DNA of 24,127 nt from an uncultured Acetatifactor sp. (lineage in GTDB: Bacteria; Bacillota; Clostridia; Lachnospirales; Lachnospiraceae). The stretch covers positions 1 through 24,127 of the forward strand of contig CAJUJN010000063.1 of the NCBI GenBank assembly GCA_910586775.1, given 5' to 3'. Shown piece after piece: positions 5,947 through 13,128 of this stretch. The notes beneath the pieces were generated by a model. It was given only the letters and a program-made list of their open reading frames with translations. It was not told where the DNA came from and made no database searches. Every line of letters starts with the position of its first letter. Position 1 is the stretch's first letter. The position numbers and the translations under genes are program-made.

Positions 5947-6246
5947 AAGTTGTTGGCAAAGGTTATTCCTGACAACACATTTTTTCATTTGTCGTATCAA
6001 CAGATTCGGAAATTAGCTTTTCAAATTCATCTATGCTCTCGGAATGCGCTGTCAGTTTGAGCTATTTTCTTAAAGTTTCCGGATTCTTCTGCTCTCCGTT
6101 CCCAGAAAGTCTGAACACTATGTTTTGACACCCTGATTAATGCTTCGAACAAATGCTTCGAATACACGTTTCAGCTAAACGTTTCAGACAAACGCTGGCA
6201 AGAAACTTCATGGACACGGAATATTCAAACGCGTGAAAAATGTCCT
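5947..6246. other. Gene-free stretch before the germination gene
   Basis: No coding sequence is supported. Between 6139 and 6194 short motifs recur with a 13-14 base period: AATGCTTCGAA (6139 and 6152), ACGTTTCAG (6166 and 6179) and ACG (6192). The germination gene ends here (minus), but no clear terminator is visible for it. Confidence 0.4.
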
Positions 6247-7692
6247 TTAGTGCACCTCGCCTCTGTCCCACACTTTGGAAGGTTGTGCCCTGGATGTAGG
6301 ACTGCGGAAAAGCAGTCTCCCCAGGGCTTTTCCGTTAAAGGGAAACAGCGGCCAGAAATAGCTGAAGCCTCCGAAGGTAGGCGTAGTGGCAATGGACAAC
6401 AGAACGAGGACTATGCAGACAAGGAAGCCGGTCAGTCCGCCAAACCCTGCAGCCAGGATTAACAGGATTCGATACAGCCGTATGGCATCGCTGAAGTCCG
6501 CATCCGTGATGGCCAGGGAGGCCAGCAAAGTGACAGCAGCATAGAAGAGCACGTCCGTGGATGCCCAGTTTAATGTGACGGCAATGTCGCCTATGATCAG
6601 TCCGCCCACAATGGACAATGAGCCGGAGAATTTTCCGGAGCTCAGTGAAGAAGAGTACTTAAATAAATCCAGCAAAAACTCTACCGCAATTACATAGAAA
6701 AAAAGGCGTTGGGGCGTTAAATCTGTATCGGAGAGAAGTCCCCACGCCGCCGCATTGTCGGGAAAGTGGGCAGTAACCAACAGGAACAGGGGCAGCAGGA
6801 GCAGGCTTACCGGAATGCAGAGGAAGCGTACCATGCGGAAATAGCTGCCTACGGCAGGGCTTTTGTAGTAATCTTCCGGGTTCTGGGTGAACTGGAAGAT
6901 GGTGCAGGGAAGTATCAGCACCTGAGGGGAATTATCTACCAGAACCAGGATATGGCCCTCCATCAGATAACTGCAGGCTACATCGGGACGCTCTGTCACC
7001 TGCATGCTGGGCATAAGGTTCCACCAGTGTTTGCGGAGAAGCAGTTCTTCCAGGCTTTTTGCGCCCATGGTGAGAGCGGTGGCCCGAATGGAATCCAGGG
7101 TGGAGGTAAGCTTGTTTAGAAGTTCACGGTTTACCGTATTTTCTAAATAGGCCACAGCAACGTCGCTTTTGCTTTCAGAGCCGACAGAATGCATGGCAAA
7201 GACAAGTTGAGAAGAGCGGACACGCCGCCGGATCAGGTTTGCATTGAACAGCAATGTCTCGACGAAACCGTCCCGGGCACCCCGGGTCACCCGCTCCAGA
7301 TCCGGTTCCTCAACGCCCCGGGCAGGGTAGGTTCGCACGTCGATCATGATGGCCTGGGCGAAGCCGTCTATGAAAAGAGCGGCGGGCCCGCTGAGCACAT
7401 TTCGTATGATCGCCTCCCAGGAATCTGAGAGGGAGACCTGGGCGTAGCCGATTTTGGAGTTCATGTAATGCTCGATTTCTTCCACATGGCTGTCTGACAT
7501 GTACATGGGATTCTGAAGGTCCGAAATGATTTGCTGCAGGACATCCGTCTTGCAGAAACCGTTGACGCCCAGGAAGAAAGCCTTTGTTTTTCCCAGATAC
7601 AGATGCCTGTATATCAGGTCAAAGCTGTCTTTCACGGGCAGATGTTCTTCGATATAGCGAATATTTTCTTCCAAAACTGATGATAAGGCCAT
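6247..7692 (-). CDS. Spore germination protein, GerA/SpoVAF family
   Basis: A 481-residue protein with the start at ATG 7692, because GAGGAAAA lies eight bases before it; the ATG at 7779 has no ribosome site. The N-terminal half is hydrophilic and carries the GerA signature: DVRTYPARGVEEPDLERV, then RGARDGFVETLLFNANLIRRR. The C-terminal half has about five membrane helices (from about residue 290) with a conserved region around LFKYSSSLSSGKFSG. GerA-type A subunits sit in the inner spore membrane and take part in nutrient-triggered germination; SpoVAF is a relative encoded with dipicolinate-channel genes. The GARDGF form resembles SpoVAF more than GerAA, but no B or C subunit or spoVA gene is in the window. 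It stands alone next to a sporulation membrane gene. Confidence 0.9.
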   Translation of the reverse strand: MALSSVLEENIRYIEEHLPVKDSFDLIYRHLYLGKTKAFFLGVNGFCKTDVLQQIISDLQNPMYMSDSHVEEIEHYMNSKIGYAQVSLSDSWEAIIRNVLSGPAALFIDGFAQAIMIDVRTYPARGVEEPDLERVTRGARDGFVETLLFNANLIRRRVRSSQLVFAMHSVGSESKSDVAVAYLENTVNRELLNKLTSTLDSIRATALTMGAKSLEELLLRKHWWNLMPSMQVTERPDVACSYLMEGHILVLVDNSPQVLILPCTIFQFTQNPEDYYKSPAVGSYFRMVRFLCIPVSLLLLPLFLLVTAHFPDNAAAWGLLSDTDLTPQRLFFYVIAVEFLLDLFKYSSSLSSGKFSGSLSIVGGLIIGDIAVTLNWASTDVLFYAAVTLLASLAITDADFSDAIRLYRILLILAAGFGGLTGFLVCIVLVLLSIATTPTFGGFSYFWPLFPFNGKALGRLLFRSPTSRAQPSKVWDRGEVH

Positions 7693-8048
7693 AGTATGTT
7701 TTCCTCGTCTTTTTTTCTTTAATTTTTCCGCTTTTGCCGGTTTTATACAGATACAGTCACTTATATGTGCTCCGGGCATGACAGTTTTTACTCGGCTGAG
7801 GCTTTTACCGAAAGACAGTCTTGACAGGGAGTCATATAAGCCGGAGTTGTGTGCAATAATAGTATCAGATGTTGCTGTATGTGCCGGAATCCGGTATGAC
7901 AGGAAAAAAGATAAAAGGGAAGGTGAAGATAGGAAGACGATGTGCAGGCGAATCCAATATGTAGGCGAAACGGGTGTGGACCCTGTTTCGCGTATAGCGT
8001 GGCGTGATGCGAAATATCAATGTCTCTGGTGTGTTCCTTCAGAACAGG
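7693..8048. other. Intergenic stretch with a strong inverted repeat
   Basis: GCGAAAC (7965-7971) pairs with GTTTCGC (7985-7991), and GGGT pairs with ACCC inside it: an 11-pair stem with a GTGG loop and one bulged base. No T-run follows on either strand, so it is not a typical terminator. No gene is supported; the plus-strand open frame here lacks a ribosome site and recognisable features. Confidence 0.5.
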
Positions 8049-8687
8049 TTATAGAAATAACTGTATCAGCCCCAGACCGATAAGCAGCATACCGGAGGCG
8101 GGCTCGGCAGCACACCCGGCAAGCTGCAGCCAACGGCTGCTGCCCAGACGGTTTCCCGACAGGAGAAAGAGCACAGAGCAGACAAAAGTGCCGGCTGCGG
8201 CAGAAATCAGTGGAAGTCCCGCGAGGCTGGCGCTGAATCCTGCGCTTAAATTATTCAGGGAAAGCGTCAGACTCAGGGTGAGAACTTCCGTCGGTTTCAG
8301 GCAGGACGGGAACTGCGGGCCGTGTACCGAAGCTGTGCAGAGCATGTCGTTTCTGGCAGCGGCGGGGGCTGTTCCGGGTTCCGTGAAGGAGTCCGGAGAT
8401 GCTTTCCGGCGCAGGATGTGCAGATGTGTTATCATCCATTTGACCATATAGTACAGCCCCAATAAGATCAGAACCAGGCTTCCGGCATATTCGCTGATTA
8501 AATTCGGGAGAAAGGCGGCCATCCGGTGCCCCAGCCCCACTGAGAGACAGGTTCCCAGAAGCGTGATGAGGCTGATGGCCAGGTTCTGCCAGAGGCGGAT
8601 GCGGACATGCCGGATTCCGTAACTGATTCCTACCAACAGGGCATCCAGGCTGGCTGAAATCCCGAACAGGAGAGAAGAGATAAACAT
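8049..8687 (-). CDS. ytaF: Sporulation membrane protein, YtaF-like (MntP relative)
   Basis: A 212-residue protein with six hydrophobic segments and the family start FGISASLDALLVGISYGIR, where the Asp lies in the first helix as in the MntP/DUF204 fold. A second matching half begins at about TLSLTLSLNNLSAGFSASLAG, giving the internal repeat of this fold. Between the halves is an unusually hydrophilic stretch of about 45 residues (about 92-137). ATG 8687 follows AGGAG. YtaF belongs to the SigE/SigG-era sporulation membrane proteins and its transported ion, if any, is unknown; MntP relatives export manganese. The neighbouring germination gene on the same strand supports a spore role. Confidence 0.8.
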   Translation of the reverse strand: MFISSLLFGISASLDALLVGISYGIRHVRIRLWQNLAISLITLLGTCLSVGLGHRMAAFLPNLISEYAGSLVLILLGLYYMVKWMITHLHILRRKASPDSFTEPGTAPAAARNDMLCTASVHGPQFPSCLKPTEVLTLSLTLSLNNLSAGFSASLAGLPLISAAAGTFVCSVLFLLSGNRLGSSRWLQLAGCAAEPASGMLLIGLGLIQLFL

Positions 8688-8747
8688 GGAAAGTCTCCTG
8701 TAATTCTAAGTTTCCATTTACTATATTCCCGAAATGTGCAAAGAGTG

Positions 8748-8775
8748 TTGCTTTTTACAGGAGGCTTGGTATAAT
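8748..8775 (+). promoter_or_regulatory. Promoter for the TIGR01440 gene and its leader
   Basis: TTGCTT (8748-8753), 16 bases, TATAAT (8770-8775). A start near 8782 falls just before the first stem of the leader. Confidence 0.65.
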
Positions 8776-8783
8776 ATGACCAT

Positions 8784-8882
8784 ATTACAGGAATCGCTTC
8801 ACGAACCCTGTAATCAAAAGGATATTCCGGGCAGGAAACGGCCGGATGGCCATCACTGCCATGTGCGTTGCTGTGCACATGG
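8784..8882 (+). promoter_or_regulatory. Structured 5' leader, possible cis-acting RNA
   Basis: Three stems follow the promoter. ATTACAGG (8784-8791) pairs with CCTGTAAT (8807-8814). GGCAG (8830-8834) pairs with CTGCC (8856-8860) around an inner GGCC/GGCC pair. CCATGTGC (8859-8866) pairs with GCACATGG (8875-8882). The last two share bases 8859-8860, so they cannot both form fully. The leader ends about 60 bases before the coding start. I do not recognise a known riboswitch class. Confidence 0.45.
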
Positions 8883-8941
8883 TATACTGGCCGCATAGAC
8901 AAATGTGAAATCATGTATGATTGCAGGGAGGTGTATCAAAA

Positions 8942-9502
8942 ATGACAGAAGAAATGACAATAACCAGCGGAGAGGCCTACAGCGCAGCCAAGGAGCTTCT
9001 GGAAGCCGCAGCCCTGGAACCGGGCGATATCCTGGTGGTGGGCTGCTCTACCAGCGAGGTGGCAGGTGCGAGCATCGGCAGCTATTCCAGCCCGGAGCTT
9101 GCGGAAGTTGTATTTGGGGGCATATACCAGGCGGTTCAGGAGGCGGACGTGTGGTTGGCGGCCCAGTGCTGTGAGCATTTAAACCGTGCGCTTATTCTGG
9201 AAAAGGAAGCCGCGGACCGGTATGGCTATGAAGTCGTGAATGTGGTGCCGCAGCCCAAGGCGGGAGGTTCCTTTGCCACGGCGGCCTACAAGGCTTTCGA
9301 ACATCCCGTGGCAGTGGAGCATATCAGGGCCCGCGCAGGGATGGATATCGGGGACACGCTTATAGGGATGCATCTGAAGGAGGTGGCAGTGCCTGTCAGG
9401 ATACGCACCAGGGAGATTGGCGACGCTCATGTAGTCTGTGCGCGGACCAGACCCAAATTCATCGGAGGCGTACGTGCCGTATATGATGAAAACGCCATGT
9501 AA
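8942..9502 (+). CDS. TIGR01440 / UPF0340 (DUF436, YwlG-like) family protein
   Basis: The start is ATG 8942, ten bases after GGGAGG; the upstream TTG frame is ignored. The 186-residue soluble protein shows family features: GDILVVGCSTSEVAG near residue 32, GSYSSPELAEVVFGGIY, AAQCCEHLNRAL, VVPQPKAGGSFATAAY, and a C-terminal DTLIGMHLKEVAVPVR then RTRPKFIGG. Length and order match the family fully. Its biochemical role is not established; the conserved Cys, Glu and His residues suggest an enzyme. It is a single-gene unit with its own promoter and leader, and is convergent with murG. Confidence 0.9.
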   Translation: MTEEMTITSGEAYSAAKELLEAAALEPGDILVVGCSTSEVAGASIGSYSSPELAEVVFGGIYQAVQEADVWLAAQCCEHLNRALILEKEAADRYGYEVVNVVPQPKAGGSFATAAYKAFEHPVAVEHIRARAGMDIGDTLIGMHLKEVAVPVRIRTREIGDAHVVCARTRPKFIGGVRAVYDENAM

Positions 9503-9617
9503 CGTTAATGTCACATGGCGCCTGCCGTTATCCGTCTGGCGGTATACATTTTTGCATCATAAAACATTGTATTGAGAAATGTTTTATGCGGCGGGTATAC
9601 GGCAGCGTATACCCGTC
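9493..9617. terminator. Three successive hairpins between convergent genes
   Basis: CGCCATGT (9493-9500, including the first base of the TIGR01440 stop codon) pairs with ACATGGCG (9513-9520). CATAAAACATT (9558-9568) pairs with AATGTTTTATG (9578-9588). CGGGTATAC (9592-9600) pairs with GTATACCCG (9607-9615), followed by TCTTTC. The last is the best plus-strand terminator and may also serve murG from the other side. Confidence 0.6.
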
Positions 9618-9623
9618 TTTCGG

Positions 9624-10691
9624 TTACGCAGCAGTGACTTCCCGAATCAGCGACATAATTGTCTTGATGGAGTCCATCTGGCCGCTGTCGTTCATGGCAT
9701 CCCGGAAAGTCTGTCTGGAGAAATAGAGCTCATGCACCTTATCCACCAACAGCTCGGTAGTCAGATCATCCTCGTTGATAACGATGGAAAATCCCTGCGA
9801 CTCAAAGGATTTGGCATTGAGCAACTGGTCTCCCCGGCTGCTTGTAGCAGGGAGAGGAATCAGGATATTCGGTTTCTTCAGTGCCAGAAGCTCACAGATG
9901 GCATTCGCGCCGGCACGGGAGATAACCAGGTCGGCCATGGCAAAAAGGTCCTTCAGCTCGGCCTTGACATATTCGAACTGCTTGTATCCGGCAGTGTTCA
10001 GCAGCAGATTGTCTACTTTATCCTTACCGCACAGATGCACTATCTGGAAATCTGTCAGCAGCCGGGGGAGAGCGTCCCGTACAGCCTTATTCACATTGGC
10101 GGCCCCCTGGCTTCCGCCGATTACCATTATGACGGGTTTGTTGGCGCTGAAGCTGCACATATTAAGCCCGGCAAGCTTATTTCCCTGGGCCAGCTCAGAG
10201 CGGATGGGAGAGCCTGTGAGCACTGCTTTTTCTGACGGAAGCTGCTGCAGGGTTTCAGGGAAATTACAGCATACTTTTTTTGCCACGGGGATGCAGATTT
10301 TGTTGGCAAGCCCCGGGGTCATATCGGACTCGTGGATGATACAGGGGATTCCCAGGGAAGCCCCTGCACGGACCACAGGTACCGAAACGAAACCGCCTTT
10401 GGAAAAAATCACATCTGGTCTGTAATCTTTCAGAAATTTCTTTGCCTCCGAAAAACCCTTTACGACACGGAACGGATCCGTAAAATTCTTCACATCCAGG
10501 TAGCGGCGGAATTTTCCGGTGGAGATTCCCACGTAAGGGAGGTTGAAATCACTGATCAGCCTTTTCTCTATTCCGTCGTATGAGCCCATGTAAGTAACTT
10601 CAAATCCGGCATCCTTCAGGGATGGGAGTAATGCAATATTGGGGGTAACGTGCCCTGCGCTGCCCCCGCCGGTCAATACTATTTTTTTCAT
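9624..10691 (-). CDS. murG: UDP-GlcNAc:lipid I N-acetylglucosaminyltransferase MurG
   Basis: MurG adds GlcNAc to lipid I to give lipid II on the inner face of the membrane, the last cytoplasmic step of peptidoglycan synthesis. The start ATG 10691 follows GGGGGT; the 21 upstream residues in frame have no ribosome site. The 355-residue length is normal. Visible motifs: the first glycine loop GGGSAGHVTPN (residues 8-18), KGGFVSVPVVRAG, HESDMTPGLANKI, the second-domain GGSQGAANVNKAV, and the UDP-GlcNAc pocket RAGANAICELLALKKP with LPATSSRGDQLLNA. It lies 83 bases after the TSCPD gene, apart from any division-cell-wall cluster, which is common in Clostridia with an extra or relocated murG. Small hairpins lie in its leader (10705-10751). 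Confidence 0.93.
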   Translation of the reverse strand: MKKIVLTGGGSAGHVTPNIALLPSLKDAGFEVTYMGSYDGIEKRLISDFNLPYVGISTGKFRRYLDVKNFTDPFRVVKGFSEAKKFLKDYRPDVIFSKGGFVSVPVVRAGASLGIPCIIHESDMTPGLANKICIPVAKKVCCNFPETLQQLPSEKAVLTGSPIRSELAQGNKLAGLNMCSFSANKPVIMVIGGSQGAANVNKAVRDALPRLLTDFQIVHLCGKDKVDNLLLNTAGYKQFEYVKAELKDLFAMADLVISRAGANAICELLALKKPNILIPLPATSSRGDQLLNAKSFESQGFSIVINEDDLTTELLVDKVHELYFSRQTFRDAMNDSGQMDSIKTIMSLIREVTAA

Positions 10692-10774
10692 AATATACCC
10701 CCTGCCCGTCTCTGCGGGCATCCTGTCAATCGTCTGAAGGAGTGCTTCCTTCAAACTTAATCCCTGTCCGGGAA

Positions 10775-11020
10775 TTAAAGCATTTGTTCGAGAGCCAAAG
10801 CCAGCTGGTCAGGACAGGATGTGGGTTTTGCGCCGCAGCGGATGCCCTTTAATCTGGAAATCGCCTCTTCCGGCTTCATTCCCTTTACCAGAGCGCTGAC
10901 ACCCTGGAGATTGCCGTGGCAGCCTCCCGTAAACTGTACGGAGTCAATGACGCCGTCCTTTAACTGAATGTCGATTTGCCTTGAACAAGTGCCGTGGGTT
11001 GTATATTTCAGTGAATCCAT
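10775..11020 (-). CDS. TSCPD-domain protein (TIGR03905 type)
   Basis: An 81-residue protein. ATG 11020 is chosen because AAGGAG lies about eight bases before it; the ATG three codons upstream overlaps that site. It carries GTCSRQI near the start, FTGGCHGNLQGVSALVKGM in the middle, and the name-giving TSCPDQLA near the end. Cysteines in CS, GGCHGN, IRCGAKP and TSCPD could bind metal. The same fold occurs in the C-terminus of B12-dependent ribonucleotide reductases; the free-standing form has no established role. It has its own promoter and may be co-transcribed with murG. Confidence 0.9.
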   Translation of the reverse strand: MDSLKYTTHGTCSRQIDIQLKDGVIDSVQFTGGCHGNLQGVSALVKGMKPEEAISRLKGIRCGAKPTSCPDQLALALEQML

Positions 11021-11090
11021 GGTATACATCTCCTTTTTATTTTATGCTGCAGGAAGCTTTCGTGAATCCTGTGAGCGAATATTACTATAC

Positions 11091-11119
11091 ATTCTAACAG
11101 ATTTTCCATGATTCTGCAA
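11091..11119 (-). promoter_or_regulatory. Promoter for the TSCPD gene
   Basis: Read on the minus strand: TTGCAG (11119-11114), 17 bases, TAGAAT (11096-11091), with five of six -10 bases matching, about 70 bases before the start codon. Confidence 0.65.
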
Positions 11120-11352
11120 TCGAGGGGAAGAAATTTTTTGCAGGCGCGCGAAAACAAATGGATATTTTTGTACTTTTTGTCGGAAAAGAATGGAAAAATG
11201 CGATGGAAAATTCTGTAAAGCCCGGATATTTTACGCTATACTGGAGACAGGGGATGGAGATGTGCCGGCGGAAACTTTATACCATGGCCGGTACCTTAGG
11301 AAAGAGCCGTCTTCTGTACATAGTTGGACTGAAGTAAAAAAGGAGGCGCAAT
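11120..11352 (+). promoter_or_regulatory. Upstream region of the Gln-rich membrane protein
   Basis: TATACT (11237-11242), with a weak TGTAAA 17 bases before it, is the only promoter candidate. A 27-codon frame (11254-11337, beginning MEMCRRKLYT) lies in the leader just before the AAAGGAGG site, but its own ribosome site is poor, so I do not call it a gene. Nothing else is seen between 11120 and 11230. Confidence 0.4.
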
Positions 11353-12585
11353 ATGTTTCGTGTATTTCAGGAGGAAAAGCTGATAACGATCTGTATGTTT
11401 GCCTTTCTGGGGGGCAGTATCCTGCTCAGGGTCTTTCTGGGGCTGCTCTACAGGAATATGATAAAGGAAGCGGACAATATGGCTTCCACGAAGAACAGGC
11501 TGCTGAAGCAGTGTAAGACAAAATTTGCCAGTTGCTATCAGTTGGGCAACGGGGTGGCTAATATTCCCGTTTTTGTGGACAAGTTTCTGAACCGGATGAC
11601 ACTGGGGCATCTGTCTTTTGAGACGATATATCATCTGTCGGGGCAGCTGATGCTTCTGTCGGTGGTATGTTCGGGAATCGGTGTGTGCAAAAGCATTATA
11701 GAAGGACGGACGGTGGGGGAGGTGCTGCCTTTTTACATCGTAAGTTTTTTTGGGCTGTATGTGTATTTCAGCATATCTACGGTGGTGGATATAAGGGGAA
11801 AGAAGCGGGTGCTTAAGATAAATCTGGTGGATTATCTGGAGAATCATCTGTCTCCGAGAATAGAGGTTACCAGACAGGATATGGAGATGCTGTACGGGGA
11901 GGCTGCTTATGAGGAGAAAAGAGTGCCTTACGGGCGGATACAGGGCGGCAGAGCCGGCAGAGGAAGAGGCAGGAAAAACGGAAAGGGAATCCAGGCAAAG
12001 CCGGAGAAGAGACGTACCGTGGAGCTGATGCCCATTGATAAACGCATGGTTGCAGGCGGAGAGGCATTTCAGGAAGAAGTTTCCATGGAACAGCGGTATA
12101 TAGCAGCACAGCAGGCTCCGAAGATGCAGAGAGAGATGGCGGGGCAGGGAATGGAACAGATGCCGTGGGCGGCAGAGGAGTCAGGCATGCCGCAGGCGCA
12201 GTGCAGGACAGAGACGGCGGGAGAGCCGCAGCAGACGGTAAGGATGACTGGAACACAGGAAGAGCAGTTGTTGTGGGAGGAGCCGGCCCGGCAAGCGGCA
12301 CAGACGGACGTAGACGGACAATGGCAGGGTCCGGAACAGCAGGCAGGAAGGGAACAGCAGGCCGGGCAGCAGTTCAGGGACAGACAGGAGCAGCAGGCTG
12401 CGGATGCGCAATGGGCATCAGGGCAGCAGGCTGCATCGGCTCAAGGGACATCAGGGGATATTCAGACGGCGCAGGGAGCATCGTTTTCATCGGGATTCCA
12501 GCCGGAAAGCGTGTCGTCGGAGGATTCGGCGGCAGTGACGGAGGAGGAGTTGGAAGCCTTGCTGAAGGAGTTTCTTACTACCTGA
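11353..12585 (+). CDS. Membrane protein with long Gln/Ala-rich C-terminal region, function unknown
   Basis: A 410-residue protein with ATG 11353 behind AAAGGAGG. The N-terminal third holds three membrane helices (about 10-32, 96-114 and 123-145), with a short loop YRNMIKEADNMASTKNRLLKQC between the first two that looks helical and basic. After about residue 165 a basic stretch (RIQGGRAGRGRGRKNGKG, about 195-215) leads into some 170 residues dominated by Gln, Ala, Glu and Gly, probably unfolded. The very end (EELEALLKEFLTT) is a predicted amphipathic helix and looks like a docking peptide. I recall proteins of this layout only as hypothetical in Lachnospiraceae. It appears to stand alone. Confidence 0.75.
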   Translation: MFRVFQEEKLITICMFAFLGGSILLRVFLGLLYRNMIKEADNMASTKNRLLKQCKTKFASCYQLGNGVANIPVFVDKFLNRMTLGHLSFETIYHLSGQLMLLSVVCSGIGVCKSIIEGRTVGEVLPFYIVSFFGLYVYFSISTVVDIRGKKRVLKINLVDYLENHLSPRIEVTRQDMEMLYGEAAYEEKRVPYGRIQGGRAGRGRGRKNGKGIQAKPEKRRTVELMPIDKRMVAGGEAFQEEVSMEQRYIAAQQAPKMQREMAGQGMEQMPWAAEESGMPQAQCRTETAGEPQQTVRMTGTQEEQLLWEEPARQAAQTDVDGQWQGPEQQAGREQQAGQQFRDRQEQQAADAQWASGQQAASAQGTSGDIQTAQGASFSSGFQPESVSSEDSAAVTEEELEALLKEFLTT

Positions 12586-12635
12586 GTAAGATTCATTTGA
12601 GATATTGCGGTTGTACGCAGGTATACAGCAGGGTG

Positions 12636-12692
12636 ATTTTTATTCTTTCACGGGTCTGATATCCCGTTGCCTGCAGTGTTCAGCAGGAAGAA
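12636..12692. repeat. Imperfect direct repeat, copy 1
   Basis: TTTTATTC, GGGTCTGATATCC, TGCCTGC and GT-x-TCAG occur in order here and again at 12839-12882. In this copy ACGGG/CCCGT brackets TCTGATAT as a small hairpin. Confidence 0.6.
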
Positions 12693-12787
12693 GCCCCTGG
12701 TTCATTACAGGCGGTAATTCAGGCTGGCAACAGGAATTGCGGATTTTGCCATAATGACAGTTCAATATAGGTATACAATGAAAAAGA

Positions 12788-12822
12788 GCAGGCTGTTTTC
12801 CAACATAGTGGAGACAGCCTGC
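12788..12822 (+). terminator. Strong hairpin, terminator-like
   Basis: GCAGGCTG (12788-12795) pairs with CAGCCTGC (12815-12822), continued by TTTTCCA with TGGAGA, around a loop ACATAG. A true T-run is absent; AAAAAG lies before it, so it could also act in reverse. Confidence 0.5.
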
Positions 12823-12838
12823 TGCCGTTAAGTGTCTG

Positions 12839-12882
12839 TCATTTTATTCATGGGTCTGATATCCTGCTGCCTGCCGTGCTCA
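12839..12882. repeat. Imperfect direct repeat, copy 2
   Basis: Second copy of the element at 12636-12692; the shared core is GGGTCTGATATCC. Confidence 0.6.
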
Positions 12883-13033
12883 GTCAATGCTTTTTCTCAA
12901 AGTTCTTTTTTGTGTGCTGATTCCCCCCTCCGGGTGCAGTGTTCAGAAAGAAGACAGAAGCTGATACCCTGTAGCGCTGTGGGAGTTTTGAAATAGGGAA
13001 AGAGATAAATTTTGTGCCGGGAGGAGCAAAAGA

Positions 13034-13062
13034 TTGACTTTTTGGACCGGAACACGTATGAT
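13034..13062 (+). promoter_or_regulatory. Promoter for the 2-hydroxyacid dehydrogenase operon
   Basis: TTGACT (13034-13039), 17 bases, TATGAT (13057-13062), five of six consensus bases in each box, 66 bases before the start codon. Confidence 0.8.
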
Positions 13063-13128
13063 GATAAAAGTATCTTGATGTGTCAGATGCCTGCTATTTG
13101 AGATGGAAAAGGACAGTGAGGAAATGGT

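Larger units (their letters stand above)
12586..13033. other. Long intergenic stretch with repeats and a hairpin
   Basis: No coding frame is supported. It contains two imperfect repeats, a strong hairpin between them and, at about 12938-12975, a partial third match (TGCAGTGTTCAG and AAGAAGACAGAAGC). GGTATACA also occurs twice (about 12620 and 12772). Confidence 0.5.

Noticed and set aside
5785..6060. Two overlapping open frames on opposite strands
   Set aside because: Both cover the tRNA-like tail and hairpin; neither has a ribosome site or protein-like features.
7778..8083. 101-codon plus-strand frame between the sporulation genes
   Set aside because: No ribosome site, no recognisable motif, and it spans the inverted repeat and enters ytaF antisense.
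8784..8882. A known riboswitch class (TPP, THF, SAM, ZTP, guanidine)
   Set aside because: None of the conserved cores I know for these classes is visible; kept only as an unclassified structured leader.
12636..12975. CRISPR array
   Set aside because: Only two or three imperfect repeats about 100-200 bases apart; spacing and sequence are not array-like.
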